Assembly: GCA_030066855.1 (NCBI GenBank)
Contig: JASJAU010000036.1
Coordinates: 1 to 64,000, forward strand
Length of the DNA: 64,000 nucleotides
Source: Paracoccaceae bacterium
GTDB taxonomy: Bacteria > Pseudomonadota > Alphaproteobacteria > Rhodobacterales > Rhodobacteraceae
Reading direction: 5' to 3'
The notes under the pieces: generated by a model
The model's input: the letters and a program-made list of their open reading frames with translations, nothing else
Told to the model about the DNA's origin: nothing
The model's database searches: none
Position numbers and translations under genes: made by a program
Part shown: positions 33,147-42,591 of the stretch, piece by piece
Layout: every line of letters starts with the position of its first letter
How positions within the stretch are numbered: position 1 is the first letter of the stretch

Positions 33147-34223
33147 ATGGCGATCACGCGGGAAAGAATCCTTGACGCGCTGAAACAAATCGAGACGCCG
33201 GATGGCGGCGATCTGATCAGCCGGGACCTCGTTCGCGCGGTCCAGGTGGACGGCGGCGCTGTTTCTTTCGTGATCGAAGCGGAAAACCCGGACAAGGCGC
33301 GGATGCTCGAGGGCGCGCGCCAGGCGGCTGAGAGCGCCGTCCGGGCTATCGACGGCGTTGCGCGGGTCTCGGCGCTCCTGACCGCGCATGGACCGGCCGC
33401 GCCCAAGAAGGAGCCGCCGTCTCTGAAGATCGGCGGTCATCCGAAACCGCAACCCGCCGGACCGCAGAAGGTCTCTGGCGTCGACCGGATCCTCGCAATC
33501 GGCTCGGGCAAGGGCGGGGTCGGGAAGTCGACGGTCTCCTCCAACCTCGCGGTCGCGCTCGCCAAAGAGGGGCGTCACGTCGGGCTTCTGGACGCCGATA
33601 TCTACGGGCCGTCACAGCCTAAGATGATGGGCGTGAGCAAGCGTCCTGCCTCGCCGGATGGCAAGACGATCATTCCGCTGCACGCGTATGGCGTCACGCT
33701 GATGTCGATCGGTTTCATGATGGACCCGGCGAAAGCGGTGGTCTGGCGCGGGCCGATGCTGATGGGTGCGCTTCAACAGATGCTGGGGCAGGTCCAGTGG
33801 GGCGAGCTGGACGTGTTGATCGTCGATCTGCCGCCGGGGACCGGCGACGTGCAGCTGACGCTCTGCCAGAAGGCGGCGGTAACCGGCGCGATCATCGTCT
33901 CGACCCCGCAGGACGTTGCGCTTCTGGACGCGCGAAAGGCCATCGACATGTTCCGCACGCTCAAGACGCCGGTTCTGGGGCTCATCGAAAACATGTCGAC
34001 CTATGTCTGCCCGAAGTGCGGGCATGAAGAGCACCTCTTCGGACATGGCGGCGTCCGGGCCGAGGCCGAAACCATGGGCGTGCCGTTTCTGGGCGAGATC
34101 CCGCTGGCGCTGGACGTTCGCGTCGCTGGAGACAGCGGCACGCCGATTGCTGCCGGGGAGGGTGCGGCTGCCGAGGCCTATGGCCATCTCGCGCGCCGGC
34201 TGGTTGGCGGCGGCATGGCCTGA
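33147..34223 (+). CDS. Mrp/NBP35-type Fe-S cluster carrier ATPase
   Basis: A 358-aa protein. An N-terminal MIP18/DUF59-like region (residues about 5-80) precedes a P-loop domain. The deviant Walker A motif GSGKGGVGKST is at residues 119-129, followed by LLDADIYGPSQPKMMG, LPPGTGDVQLTL and the bridging CxxC in YVCPKCGHEEHLFG. Mrp/ApbC proteins bind and transfer [4Fe-4S] clusters in the cytoplasm. The start at 33147 gives the full MIP18 domain. It stands alone, divergent from ccaF1, with a possible hairpin (34274-34287) after it. Confidence 0.92.
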   Translation: MAITRERILDALKQIETPDGGDLISRDLVRAVQVDGGAVSFVIEAENPDKARMLEGARQAAESAVRAIDGVARVSALLTAHGPAAPKKEPPSLKIGGHPKPQPAGPQKVSGVDRILAIGSGKGGVGKSTVSSNLAVALAKEGRHVGLLDADIYGPSQPKMMGVSKRPASPDGKTIIPLHAYGVTLMSIGFMMDPAKAVVWRGPMLMGALQQMLGQVQWGELDVLIVDLPPGTGDVQLTLCQKAAVTGAIIVSTPQDVALLDARKAIDMFRTLKTPVLGLIENMSTYVCPKCGHEEHLFGHGGVRAEAETMGVPFLGEIPLALDVRVAGDSGTPIAAGEGAAAEAYGHLARRLVGGGMA

Positions 34224-34416
34224 GGGCCAGCGGCGGGAGGCGCCGGCGCGCAGGTAGAGGGCTTCGCCCCTTCGGCCCTGATGGGCCCCGCGCCCTGAAG
34301 CACTTGGTAGAGCAAAAATGGGAATGGGATTGGATGGCCCGGGGCCGGGATTCGGTCTCGATTCGGGGTGGCCTACGATCCAAACGGCGCGAATTCGCTG
34401 TTGTCTGACATTGATC

Positions 34417-34440
34417 TGGGAAAATATGGGATGGCTTTGG
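34417..34440 (+). promoter_or_regulatory. Possible MraZ repeats, distal set
   Basis: TGGG occurs at 34417 and 34427, with a degenerate TTGG at 34437, an exact 10-nt period. MraZ binds direct TGGGN repeats with this spacing. The set lies about 430 nt before mraZ, far for a classical operator, so this one may be chance. Confidence 0.3.
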
Positions 34441-34557
34441 CGGAGTCTCCGTTATCCATATTTGCCATGAAACTTTGAAAAATGAGACTATTCGGCACAA
34501 CATATTGTGACGAACTAGGGCCGTCTGACATTAAGAGCAGGAAGATCATCAACTTTT

Positions 34558-34591
34558 CCCAAAAATTTCTATTGCATCCCATGAATTCCCA
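34558..34591 (-). promoter_or_regulatory. Possible MraZ repeats, proximal set
   Basis: Read on the minus strand, TGGG occurs at 34591, 34581 and 34561, and the missing position 34571 reads TAGA. The period is exactly 10 nt over four registers. It lies just upstream of the expected start of the dcw leader RNA, where MraZ autorepression would act. Orientation is opposite to transcription. Confidence 0.45.
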
Positions 34592-34599
34592 TGGCACCT

Positions 34600-34815
34600 T
34601 CCTTTCATCGGAAGAACGGGACAGTCACGGGGCGCCAAAGACCCCACGGCAACCAAATAAGAGCAGGTTTCATACAGGCACCGCTTTTCCGATTTGAGAG
34701 ATCCGGCGCGCGGGCGAGCAGACATCCCCCCAGGTGGCGCGCGCAGCTGGAGACACCCGGAAACGGGACGAGGGCGGCGGATCGGACACTGGCAGCAGTC
34801 CGATCCGCCGTTTTC
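34600..34815 (+). ncRNA. UpsM-like leader sRNA of the dcw operon
   Basis: The stretch between the repeats and the hairpin terminator at 34776-34814 is non-coding and directly precedes mraZ. In R. sphaeroides the dcw operon has a leader of about 270 nt in which an intrinsic terminator releases the abundant sRNA UpsM (about 206 nt). The same geometry is visible here: a terminator 36 nt before the mraZ start and enough room for an RNA of that size. The 5' end is an estimate from that comparison; only the 3' end is supported directly. Confidence 0.5.
34776..34814 (+). terminator. Attenuator-like terminator in the mraZ leader
   Basis: GGCGGATCGGAC (34776-34787) pairs perfectly with GTCCGATCCGCC (34798-34809) around a 10-nt loop, followed by GTTTTC. 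A 12-bp G+C stem plus a short T-run on the plus strand, 36 nt before the mraZ start, would stop most leader transcripts and allow read-through control of the operon. Confidence 0.75.
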
Positions 34816-34850
34816 GCATCAGGGGGCCGAAACAAAGGGGCCGCGGGACA

Positions 34851-35351
34851 GTGGTTCGGAGGTTCAGAGGCGAAGGCGTCCAAAAGGTGGACGCGAAGGG
34901 CAGGGTGTCTATCCCGGCCCATTTCCGCCGTGTCCTCGAAGACGGCGACCCTGCGTGGAGCGACGGCAAGGCGCCCGAGTTCGTTGTGGTCTATGGTGAC
35001 CATCGCCGGGATTATCTTGAGTGTTTCACCATCGACAGCGCGAACGACGTAGACGCGAGGATCGACCGGCTGCCGCGCGGCTCGAAAAAGCGCCGCGCTC
35101 TGGAAAAACTCTTCAACGGTCAGTCGATGCCGATGAGCGTGGATGAGACCGGCCGGATCGTCCTGCCTGCCAGGCTGCGCCAGAAGATCGGGATCGGCGG
35201 CGAAGCCTATTTCATCGCCATGGGCGACACCTTCCAGATCTGGAAGCCGGAGACCTTCGAGACGGGCGAGGGCGATGTGGACGCCTTCCTTGACGATCAG
35301 CCCGACGGGTTCGACATCTGGGAGCTTCTGGACGAGGACGAGGAGGATTGA
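34851..35351 (+). CDS. mraZ: Transcriptional regulator / division protein MraZ
   Basis: A 166-aa protein with two AbrB/SpoVT-like repeats: [17 protein letters not shown] near residue 12 and [18 protein letters not shown] near residue 96. The D-x-K/T-G-R signature is intact in both. MraZ forms rings that bind TGGG repeats and represses the dcw operon. The start is the GTG at 34851 (VVRRFRGEG), which gives the family N-terminus and lies after the terminator; the open frame further left overlaps the hairpin and is rejected. rsmH follows after 2 nt. Confidence 0.92.
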   Translation: MVRRFRGEGVQKVDAKGRVSIPAHFRRVLEDGDPAWSDGKAPEFVVVYGDHRRDYLECFTIDSANDVDARIDRLPRGSKKRRALEKLFNGQSMPMSVDETGRIVLPARLRQKIGIGGEAYFIAMGDTFQIWKPETFETGEGDVDAFLDDQPDGFDIWELLDEDEED

Positions 35352-35353
35352 CG

Positions 35354-36352
35354 ATGGCTGCCGCTGCCCCGGCCGATAATCGTCCCTCGCATATTCCTGT
35401 TTTGATTGATGAAATCCTGTCGGCCTGTGCGCCGATCGAAGGCGTTTGGGTGGACGGCACATTCGGTGCGGGCGGCTACGCGCGGGCGCTTTTGGGCGCT
35501 GGTGCGGATCGGGTGATCGGGATCGACCGCGATCCGATGGTCTTTGAGATAGCAGAGGACTGGGCCGGTGACTGGGGCGACCGGCTGCGGCTTGTTGAGG
35601 GGACTTTCTCAGAACTGGACACGTACGCGGAGGGGCCCGTTGACGGTGTTGTCTTGGATCTTGGCGTGTCCTCGATGCAGCTCGATCAGGCGGAGCGCGG
35701 GTTCTCGTTCATGGCGGACGGGCCCTTGGACATGCGGATGAGCCAGGCGGGCGCCTCGGCGGCGGACCTGGTGGCGGACGCCGATGAGACGGTGCTGGCC
35801 GACATTCTGTTTCACTACGGCGAGGAGCGGGCCTCGCGGCGGATCGCGCGGGCGATTGTTCGCGCGCGGGGCGAGGCTCCGATCGCGACGACGCGGGCGC
35901 TTGTCGAGATAGTCGAGCGTGTCCTGCCGCGTCCCAAGCCGGGGCAGAGCCACCCGGCGACACGGACCTTTCAGGCGCTGAGGATCGCGGTGAACGATGA
36001 ATTTGGCGAGCTTGTTCAGGGGCTTGAAGCAGCTGAGCGGGTGTTGAAGCCCGGCGGCTGGCTGGCGGTGGTGAGCTTTCACTCGCTCGAGGATCGGGTG
36101 GTAAAGCGGTTCTTTCAAGCGCGCTCCGGTAAGGCCGGCGGGGGCAGCCGCTACGCCCCGGAACGGATTGCGGAGGCGCCGCGGTTCGCGGCCCGGAACA
36201 AAGGCGTCACGGCGGGGCCGGAAGAGCTGGCGCGGAACCCGAGAGCGCGGTCGGCGACTCTCCGTGTCGGGCGGCGTACCGACGCGCCAGCAGGGCCGGT
36301 GGACCGCAAGGCACTCGGACTGCCCAAACTTTCAATTGGAGCGGTGTCATGA
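35354..36352 (+). CDS. rsmH: 16S rRNA (cytosine(1402)-N(4))-methyltransferase
   Basis: A 332-aa SAM-dependent methyltransferase. [10 protein letters not shown] at the N-terminus, the SAM loop [32 protein letters not shown] and [18 protein letters not shown] are diagnostic of RsmH (MraW). It methylates C1402 in the 30S decoding centre. AGGAGGA immediately before the ATG at 35354 sets the start. It is the second gene of the dcw operon, and its stop overlaps the ftsL start (ATGA). Confidence 0.95.
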   Translation: MAAAAPADNRPSHIPVLIDEILSACAPIEGVWVDGTFGAGGYARALLGAGADRVIGIDRDPMVFEIAEDWAGDWGDRLRLVEGTFSELDTYAEGPVDGVVLDLGVSSMQLDQAERGFSFMADGPLDMRMSQAGASAADLVADADETVLADILFHYGEERASRRIARAIVRARGEAPIATTRALVEIVERVLPRPKPGQSHPATRTFQALRIAVNDEFGELVQGLEAAERVLKPGGWLAVVSFHSLEDRVVKRFFQARSGKAGGGSRYAPERIAEAPRFAARNKGVTAGPEELARNPRARSATLRVGRRTDAPAGPVDRKALGLPKLSIGAVS

Positions 36353-36696
36353 GGTCGGCGTTTCTCGTGCTTACTGCGGTCTTCGTCATGGTGCTGGCCA
36401 TCTGGGCCTACCGGCAGAATTACGAGACGCAGGCGGAGCTGCGTGAGGTGCGGGAGCTGCGCGATGAAATCGCGGATCTGCGCGAGCGGGCGAGCGTGCT
36501 CCGCGCCGAATGGGCCTATCTGAATCGGCCGGAGCGGCTGGCGGACCTGGCCGACATGAACTTCGACCGGCTCGGGCTCTTACCTCTTCGGCCCAGCCAT
36601 TTCGGATACATCGACCAGATTACGTATCCGGTGGAGCCGGTCGCGCCGATCTCAGTTCCGATCGAGGTCATGCTACGGCTGGAGGCAGGCGAATGA
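36349..36696 (+). CDS. ftsL: Cell division protein FtsL
   Basis: A 115-aa bitopic protein. One N-terminal membrane helix ([16 protein letters not shown]) is followed by a leucine/arginine-rich coiled coil ([20 protein letters not shown]) and a periplasmic tail, the FtsL plan. FtsL bridges FtsB and FtsI in the divisome. Both ends overlap neighbours (rsmH stop/ATG and TGA/ftsI ATG), so expression is tightly coupled. Sequence conservation is low in this family, so the call leans on position. Confidence 0.88.
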   Translation: MRSAFLVLTAVFVMVLAIWAYRQNYETQAELREVRELRDEIADLRERASVLRAEWAYLNRPERLADLADMNFDRLGLLPLRPSHFGYIDQITYPVEPVAPISVPIEVMLRLEAGE

Positions 36697-38480
36697 CCCG
36701 GACGCCGCTTCGACCGCTCGCGCGCATTCTCGAGGCGCGACGTCAGGGTGAGAACCCGGACGCCATCGAGCGCGAGAACCTCCGCCAGCGGCATGAGGAG
36801 GCGCGGGACGGCGCAAGGGAGCGGGCCGAGGGACGGCTTCTGGTGCTGGGCGTGATCTTCCTCTGCGCCTTTTTCATGGTCGGGTTGAAGATGACGCTTC
36901 TGGCGGCGTCCGACCCGGCGGAGCCGCGGGCGGCGGCCTCAGGCGCGCAGATTGTGGCGGCGCGGGCGGACATCACTGACCGGAACGGGCGTATCCTGGC
37001 GACCAATCTCTCGACGCATTCGCTCTACGCCCAACCGCCCCTGATGATCGACCGCGAGCGGGCGGCGCGGGAGCTGGCGAAGATATTCCCCGATCTGGAT
37101 GAGGAGCGACTGGTCCGGCAGTTCACAGGCGAGCGAAAGTTCATCTGGATCAAGCGGCGGATCAGCCCGGAACAGCAGCAGGCGGTCTTCGACATCGGCG
37201 ATCCTGGGCTGTTGTTCGGACCGCGCGAGATGCGGCTTTATCCGAACGGTCGACTGGCGGCGCATGTGCTGGGTGGCGCCGGGTTCGGGCGCGAGGGTGT
37301 GAGCTCGGCAGAGGTCATTGGCGTGGCGGGCGTTGAGAAGGCGCTGGATGCCGAGTTGCGCGATCCTGGCCGGGGCGACGTGCCGCTTGCACTCTCGTTG
37401 GATCTGACGGTGCAGGCGGCAGTCGAGCGCGTGCTCGACGGTGGCATGACGCTGATGAACGCGAAGGGCGCGGCGGCGGTCCTGATGGACATCCACACGG
37501 GCGAGGTCCGGGCGCTGGCGAGCCTGCCGGACTTCGATCCAAACGACAGGCCGAGGCCGCTGACCGAAGGCGATCCGGGGGATTCGCCTTTGTTCAATCG
37601 CGCGGTTCAGGGCGTTTACGAGCTGGGCTCGACTTTCAAGATCTTCGCGGCGGCGCAGGGCATAGATGAGGGTCTGGTCAGCCGGTCGACGATGATGGAC
37701 ATCACCGGGCCCTTGCGTTGGGGGCCGCACAAGATCCGGGATTTTCGTAATTTTGGCAAGGCGTTGTCGGTTGAGGACGTGATCGTAAAATCCTCGAACA
37801 TCGGGACGGCGCGGATCGCGCAGAAGATCGGGGTGGAGCGGCAGCAGGACTTCCTTGGCGAACTCGGGCTCTTGTCGGCGACGCCGATCGAGCTGATCGA
37901 AGCGGGAGGCGCGCGGCCCTTGCTGCCGCCCCGCTGGTCGGAGATCTCGACGATGACGATTAGTTTCGGCCACGGCATTTCCGCAAGCCCGCTGCACCTG
38001 GCGGCGGCCTATTCGTCGGTCTTGAACGGCGGATATCAGGTCAAGCCCACGATCCTCAGGCAGGACGATCCGGTCAAAGGCCCGCGCGTGGTGAGCGAGG
38101 ACACGAGCCGGCAGGCGCGGGAGATGCTGCGGGCGGTCGTGTCGCGAGGGACGGCGAGCCTGGGCGATGTGCCCGGGTATCGCGTGGGCGGCAAGACCGG
38201 GACGGCGGACAAGGCGAAGACCCGGGGCGGCGGGTATTACGAGGATAAGGTGATCGCGAGCTTCGCGACGGTCTTTCCCGCAGACGCTCCAGAATACGTT
38301 CTCGTTGTCACTTTGGACGAGCCGGTCGAGACGAGCGGCAAGGAACCTCGAAGAACCGCGGGATGGACGGCGGTGCCAGTGGCGGCAGAGGTGATCCGCC
38401 GGGTCGCGCCGCTTCTGGGGCTGGCGCCCGGCGTTGAACCTTCTCCCCGCGCAGGTGTAACACTGGCGCGCAACGAATAA
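36693..38480 (+). CDS. ftsI: Peptidoglycan D,D-transpeptidase FtsI (PBP3)
   Basis: A 595-aa class-B penicillin-binding protein. A basic cytoplasmic leader precedes one membrane helix (LLVLGVIFLCAFFMVGLK at about residues 50-67). The dimerisation domain and the transpeptidase domain follow, with the three active-site motifs SxxK (ELGSTFKIF), SxN (KSSNIGTARIA) and KTG (GGKTGTADK). It cross-links septal peptidoglycan with FtsW. The ATG at 36693 overlaps the ftsL stop; the longer open frame covers ftsL and is rejected. Confidence 0.95.
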   Translation: MTRTPLRPLARILEARRQGENPDAIERENLRQRHEEARDGARERAEGRLLVLGVIFLCAFFMVGLKMTLLAASDPAEPRAAASGAQIVAARADITDRNGRILATNLSTHSLYAQPPLMIDRERAARELAKIFPDLDEERLVRQFTGERKFIWIKRRISPEQQQAVFDIGDPGLLFGPREMRLYPNGRLAAHVLGGAGFGREGVSSAEVIGVAGVEKALDAELRDPGRGDVPLALSLDLTVQAAVERVLDGGMTLMNAKGAAAVLMDIHTGEVRALASLPDFDPNDRPRPLTEGDPGDSPLFNRAVQGVYELGSTFKIFAAAQGIDEGLVSRSTMMDITGPLRWGPHKIRDFRNFGKALSVEDVIVKSSNIGTARIAQKIGVERQQDFLGELGLLSATPIELIEAGGARPLLPPRWSEISTMTISFGHGISASPLHLAAAYSSVLNGGYQVKPTILRQDDPVKGPRVVSEDTSRQAREMLRAVVSRGTASLGDVPGYRVGGKTGTADKAKTRGGGYYEDKVIASFATVFPADAPEYVLVVTLDEPVETSGKEPRRTAGWTAVPVAAEVIRRVAPLLGLAPGVEPSPRAGVTLARNE

Positions 38481-38496
38481 GAGCGGAGGCGGCGCA

Positions 38497-39999
38497 ATGC
38501 AGACCCGGGCGAAGACGAAGACGCTGGCCGAGCTCGGGCTGACGGCGCGGGGCGCGTCCGAGGTCCGGATCACCGGGCTTTCCGTCGACAGCCGGGATGT
38601 AAAGGAGGGGCATTTGTTCGCCGCCCTCCCCGGCACGCAGGTTCATGGCGCCGAGTTCATTCAATACGCGGTCCGGATGAAGGCGGGCGCGGTTCTGACC
38701 GACCGGGCAGGGGCCGAGATCGCATCGGACGTGCTGGACGAAAGCGGCGTGCCCGTGGTGATGGCCGAGGACCCGCGAGAGGCGTTGGCCTTCTCTGCGG
38801 CGCTTTGGTTCGAGGCGCAGCCAGAGGTCATGGTCGGCGTCACTGGGACGAACGGCAAGACGTCCGTCGCGACGTTCACCCGTCAGCTCTGGTCCGAGAT
38901 GGGGTCCGTGGCGGTCAATATCGGGACGACCGGTGTTGAGGGCGCCTATACCGCGCCCTTGCAGCACACCACGCCCGAGCCGATCACGCTGCACCGCACT
39001 TTGGCGCGGCTCGCGGACGTCGGAATCACACATGCGGCGATGGAGGCGTCGTCCCACGGACTTGCACAAAAGCGACTTGACGGGGTTCATTTGGCGGCTG
39101 CGGCGTTTACCAACCTGAGCCAGGACCATTTAGACTATCACGATACTTTTGAAGAATATTTTGACGCCAAGGCCGGGCTTTTCGATCGCGTTCTGCCGGA
39201 AGACGGCATTGCAATTATCAACATGGAGGATGATTGGGGTCCGAAGATGGCCGAGATCGCCGAGGCGCGGGGTCAGGACCTTCTGACGATCGGTCGCGAC
39301 GAGGGCGCGGCGATCCAGATCCTCGGTCAGAGGTTTGAGCCGACAGGTCAGGAGCTGCGGTTTGAGTGGGCGGGCAAGCCGCATCAGGTGCGGTTGGGCT
39401 TAATCGGTGGATTTCAGGCCGAGAACGCTCTTGCCGCCGCCGCGCTTTGCATCGCCACCGGCTCGGACCCGGACGAGACCTTCGATTCGCTTCATATGCT
39501 CGAAACGGTGCGCGGCCGCATGCAATACGCGGCCCGGCGCGACAATGGATCGGCGGTTTTCGTGGACTACGCCCACACGCCCGACGCGCTTGAGACCGCG
39601 TTGAAGGCGATGCGCCCGCATGTAATGGGGCGACTGATTGTCGTGTTCGGCGCGGGCGGCGACCGGGATGCGGGGAAGCGGCCCTTGATGGGGCGCGCGG
39701 CGGCGGATTTCGCCGACATCGCCATCGTGACCGACGACAATCCGAGGAACGAGGACCCGGCGGCGATCCGCGCGGCGGTTCTGGAAGGCGCGCTGGCGGG
39801 CTCCGGCGAGGTGAGCGAGGTGGGAGATCGGGCGGAGGCCATCCTGCGCGGTGTCGACGCGCTTGGCCCGGGCGACACGCTGTTGATCGCCGGCAAAGGT
39901 CACGAAACCGGGCAGATCGTTGGCGACGCGGTTCTGCCGTTCGACGATGTCGAGCAGGCGAGCGTCGCCGTCGCCGCTTTGGACGGGCGGGGCGCATGA
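38497..39999 (+). CDS. murE: UDP-MurNAc-L-Ala-D-Glu:meso-diaminopimelate ligase
   Basis: A 500-aa Mur ligase. VGVTGTNGKTSVATF is the ATP loop, MEASSHGLAQKRLDGV the central block, and DDNPRNEDP carries the DNPR motif that selects meso-diaminopimelate over lysine. It adds the third residue of the stem peptide in the cytoplasm. The ATG at 38497 follows GCGGAGGCGG. The stop overlaps the murF start by 4 nt. Confidence 0.96.
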   Translation: MQTRAKTKTLAELGLTARGASEVRITGLSVDSRDVKEGHLFAALPGTQVHGAEFIQYAVRMKAGAVLTDRAGAEIASDVLDESGVPVVMAEDPREALAFSAALWFEAQPEVMVGVTGTNGKTSVATFTRQLWSEMGSVAVNIGTTGVEGAYTAPLQHTTPEPITLHRTLARLADVGITHAAMEASSHGLAQKRLDGVHLAAAAFTNLSQDHLDYHDTFEEYFDAKAGLFDRVLPEDGIAIINMEDDWGPKMAEIAEARGQDLLTIGRDEGAAIQILGQRFEPTGQELRFEWAGKPHQVRLGLIGGFQAENALAAAALCIATGSDPDETFDSLHMLETVRGRMQYAARRDNGSAVFVDYAHTPDALETALKAMRPHVMGRLIVVFGAGGDRDAGKRPLMGRAAADFADIAIVTDDNPRNEDPAAIRAAVLEGALAGSGEVSEVGDRAEAILRGVDALGPGDTLLIAGKGHETGQIVGDAVLPFDDVEQASVAVAALDGRGA

Positions 40000-41447
40000 C
40001 CGCGCTTTGGACATCCGACGCGGCGGCGGAGGCCACGGGCGGGACGCTTCAGGGCCCAGCATGGGCAGCGCAGGGCGTATCAATCGATACCCGGACGCTC
40101 ACGCCTGGCGATCTTTTTGTCGCGTTGACGGATCAGCGGGACGGCCACGACTTCGTTGCCGACGCGCTGGTCAAGGGCGCGGCGGCGGCGCTGGTCTCGC
40201 GCGTTCCCGAGGGCGTGCCGGACGACGCGCCGCTCCTCGTCATGCCTGATGTGTTGGAGGGACTTGAGGCTTTGGGCCGCGCGGGACGGGCGCGAACGAA
40301 GGCCAAGGTGATCGGAATCACCGGGTCCGCAGGCAAAACCTCGACCAAGGAAATGCTGCGCCATGTGCTTGAGCGTCAAGGGAAAACCCATGCCGCCGAG
40401 GCGAGCTACAACAACCACTGGGGCGTGCCGCTGACGCTGGCGCGGATGCCGGAGGATACCGATTATGCGGTCGTCGAGATCGGCATGAACAGGCCGGGCG
40501 AGATCGCGCCGCTCTCGTCCCTCGCACGCCCGCATATCGCAATCGTCACAACCGTAGCCGCCGCCCATTTGGAGGCCTTCGAGAACATCGAGGGCATCGC
40601 GGCGGAGAAGGCATCAATTTTCGAAGGGCTGGAGCCGGAGGGCGCGGCGCTCTTCAATGCCGATATCGAGACGGCGGGCGTCCTCGCTGATACCGCTCAG
40701 CGATATGCGAGCGACAGGATCGGCTTCGGCGCATTGCCGGGGGCGCAGCTCCATGCCGCGAGCATCTCGCTTCAGGAAACGGCGAGCGTCGTCAAAGGTT
40801 CGTTCCGGGGACAACCCTTCCTGTTCAAGATCGGCGCGCCGGGTCGGCATTTCGCGATGAACGCGCTCGCCGTCTGGGGTGCCGCTATCCTAGCCGGGGC
40901 GGACATGGGACTGGCGGCGGTGGATCTTGGCCAATGGCATCCGCCCGCCGGCCGGGGCAGCCGCGAGATGCTGGCGCTCGACCCGGTCGAAGAGTGGACG
41001 ATCGAATTGATGGACGACGCCTTCAACGCCAACCCGGCATCGATGGGTGCTGCGTTCTGGGTTCTGAAGGCGATCCCGACCAAGGACGGGGTGGGTCGCA
41101 TCGCCAAGGGGCGGCGCATCGCCATTCTGGGCGATATGCTCGAGCTGGGGCCGACCGAAAACGAGTTGCACGCGAACCTGGCCGACCATCCCGCAATGCG
41201 GTCCATCGACCGCGTGGATTGCGTCGGGCCGCGGATGCGGGCGCTCTACGACGCCTTGCCAGAAAGACGGCGGGGGCGCTGGACCGAAACGGCCGAAGAC
41301 ATGGCGGCGGTGGCGCATCAGCTGGTAGACGCGGGCGATGTGGTGCTGGTCAAGGGCTCTAAAGGCAGCCGCGTCAGTCTGGTGGTCGAGGCGCTGAGGC
41401 GCATCGCGACGGCCCGCGCGCGAGGCCGCGAGAAGGAGAGGTCGTGA
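39996..41447 (+). CDS. murF: UDP-MurNAc-tripeptide:D-Ala-D-Ala ligase
   Basis: A 483-aa Mur ligase with an N-terminal UDP-binding region ([18 protein letters not shown]), the P-loop [31 protein letters not shown] and the C-terminal [15 protein letters not shown]. It adds D-Ala-D-Ala to complete the pentapeptide precursor. The ATG overlaps the murE stop. mraY begins 2 nt after its stop. Confidence 0.96.
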   Translation: MTALWTSDAAAEATGGTLQGPAWAAQGVSIDTRTLTPGDLFVALTDQRDGHDFVADALVKGAAAALVSRVPEGVPDDAPLLVMPDVLEGLEALGRAGRARTKAKVIGITGSAGKTSTKEMLRHVLERQGKTHAAEASYNNHWGVPLTLARMPEDTDYAVVEIGMNRPGEIAPLSSLARPHIAIVTTVAAAHLEAFENIEGIAAEKASIFEGLEPEGAALFNADIETAGVLADTAQRYASDRIGFGALPGAQLHAASISLQETASVVKGSFRGQPFLFKIGAPGRHFAMNALAVWGAAILAGADMGLAAVDLGQWHPPAGRGSREMLALDPVEEWTIELMDDAFNANPASMGAAFWVLKAIPTKDGVGRIAKGRRIAILGDMLELGPTENELHANLADHPAMRSIDRVDCVGPRMRALYDALPERRRGRWTETAEDMAAVAHQLVDAGDVVLVKGSKGSRVSLVVEALRRIATARARGREKERS

Positions 41448-41448
41448 C

Positions 41449-42534
41449 ATGCTTTACTGGTTGACGATTTTTTCTGACGGCGGTGATGTATTCAATCTTT
41501 TCAGATATATAACTTTCCGTGCTGGTGGGGCATTCTTTACCGCGCTGGTTTTCGGTTTCCTGTTCGGCCGTCCGTTGATCAATCTCCTGAGAAGGCGCCA
41601 GCGCCACGGCCAGCCCATCCGGGACGACGGCCCGGAAGGGCATCTGCTGACCAAGGCGGGGACGCCGACAATGGGCGGCGTGCTGATCCTAGGCGCGCTG
41701 GTGACGTCGTCTCTGCTCTGGGCCAGGCTCGACATTGGCTATGTCTGGATGATCCTCTTCGTCACCGTGGCCTTCGGGATTATCGGGTTCATCGACGACT
41801 ACCAGAAGGTCACGCGGAACAGTCACGCGGGCATCTCCGGGCGCGTGCGGCTCCTGATCGGGTTCGGCATCGCGGCCATCGCCGGGCTTTGGGCGACGCA
41901 GCTGCATCCCGTTGATCTGCAGAACCAGCTGGCCCTGCCGGTGTTCAAAGATCTGCTCCTGAACCTCGGGCTCTTGTTTATCCCCTTCGCAATGATCGTG
42001 ATCGTGGGCGCGGCGAATGCGGTGAACCTTACCGACGGGCTCGACGGCCTCGCGATAATGCCGGTGATGATCGCCGCCGGTTCGCTGGGCGTGATCGCCT
42101 ATGCGGTAGGGCGGACGGACTTCACCGAGTATCTCGGGATCAATTACGTGCCGGGGACAGGAGAGATCCTGGTCTTCTCCGCCGGGTTGATTGGCGGAGG
42201 CCTCGGGTTCCTCTGGTACAATGCACCGCCGGCGGCGGTGTTCATGGGCGACACCGGATCGCTCGCTCTCGGCGGCGCGCTCGGCGCCGTTGCGGTGGCG
42301 ACCAAGCACGAGATCGTGCTGGCGATCATCGGCGGGCTTTTTGTCGTCGAGGCGCTGTCGGTCATCATCCAGGTCGCTTACTTCAAGTCGACGGGCAAGC
42401 GGGTGTTCCTGATGGCGCCAATTCACCATCATTTCGAGAAGCGCGGCTGGGCGGAGAGCCAGATCGTCATCCGGTTCTGGATCATTTCGCTGATCCTCGC
42501 CCTGATCGGGCTGGCGACGCTGAAGATCAGGTGA
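41449..42534 (+). CDS. mraY: Phospho-N-acetylmuramoyl-pentapeptide transferase
   Basis: A 361-aa, ten-helix inner-membrane enzyme. [17 protein letters not shown], the catalytic-Asp region [34 protein letters not shown] and the late [12 protein letters not shown] motif are all present. It transfers phospho-MurNAc-pentapeptide to undecaprenyl phosphate, forming lipid I. GAGGTC precedes the ATG. Two genes outside the usual set follow before murD. Confidence 0.96.
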   Translation: MLYWLTIFSDGGDVFNLFRYITFRAGGAFFTALVFGFLFGRPLINLLRRRQRHGQPIRDDGPEGHLLTKAGTPTMGGVLILGALVTSSLLWARLDIGYVWMILFVTVAFGIIGFIDDYQKVTRNSHAGISGRVRLLIGFGIAAIAGLWATQLHPVDLQNQLALPVFKDLLLNLGLLFIPFAMIVIVGAANAVNLTDGLDGLAIMPVMIAAGSLGVIAYAVGRTDFTEYLGINYVPGTGEILVFSAGLIGGGLGFLWYNAPPAAVFMGDTGSLALGGALGAVAVATKHEIVLAIIGGLFVVEALSVIIQVAYFKSTGKRVFLMAPIHHHFEKRGWAESQIVIRFWIISLILALIGLATLKIR

Positions 42535-42591
42535 GGCCGGGGGCTATCCGCCTCTGGATCGTCGAAGAGTTTTTGCACCAAGAGGAAAGCC

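Larger units (their letters stand above)
34224..34599 (+). other. Gene-free, partly A+T-rich leader region upstream of the dcw operon
   Basis: No convincing coding frame is seen. Just after mrp, a hairpin (GGCCC at 34274-34278 with GGGCC at 34283-34287) without a T-run may end the mrp transcript. From about 34310 the base composition is clearly lower in G+C than the flanks. It holds two sets of TGGG-type repeats (see the MraZ-site entries). The promoter of the cell-wall operon is expected towards the right end, but I could not fix -35 and -10 elements with confidence. RNase P RNA signatures were looked for and not found. Confidence 0.6.

Noticed and set aside
34224-34850. RNase P RNA gene in the gap before mraZ
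   Set aside because: The conserved GAGGAAAGTCC core and its partner region are not present on either strand.
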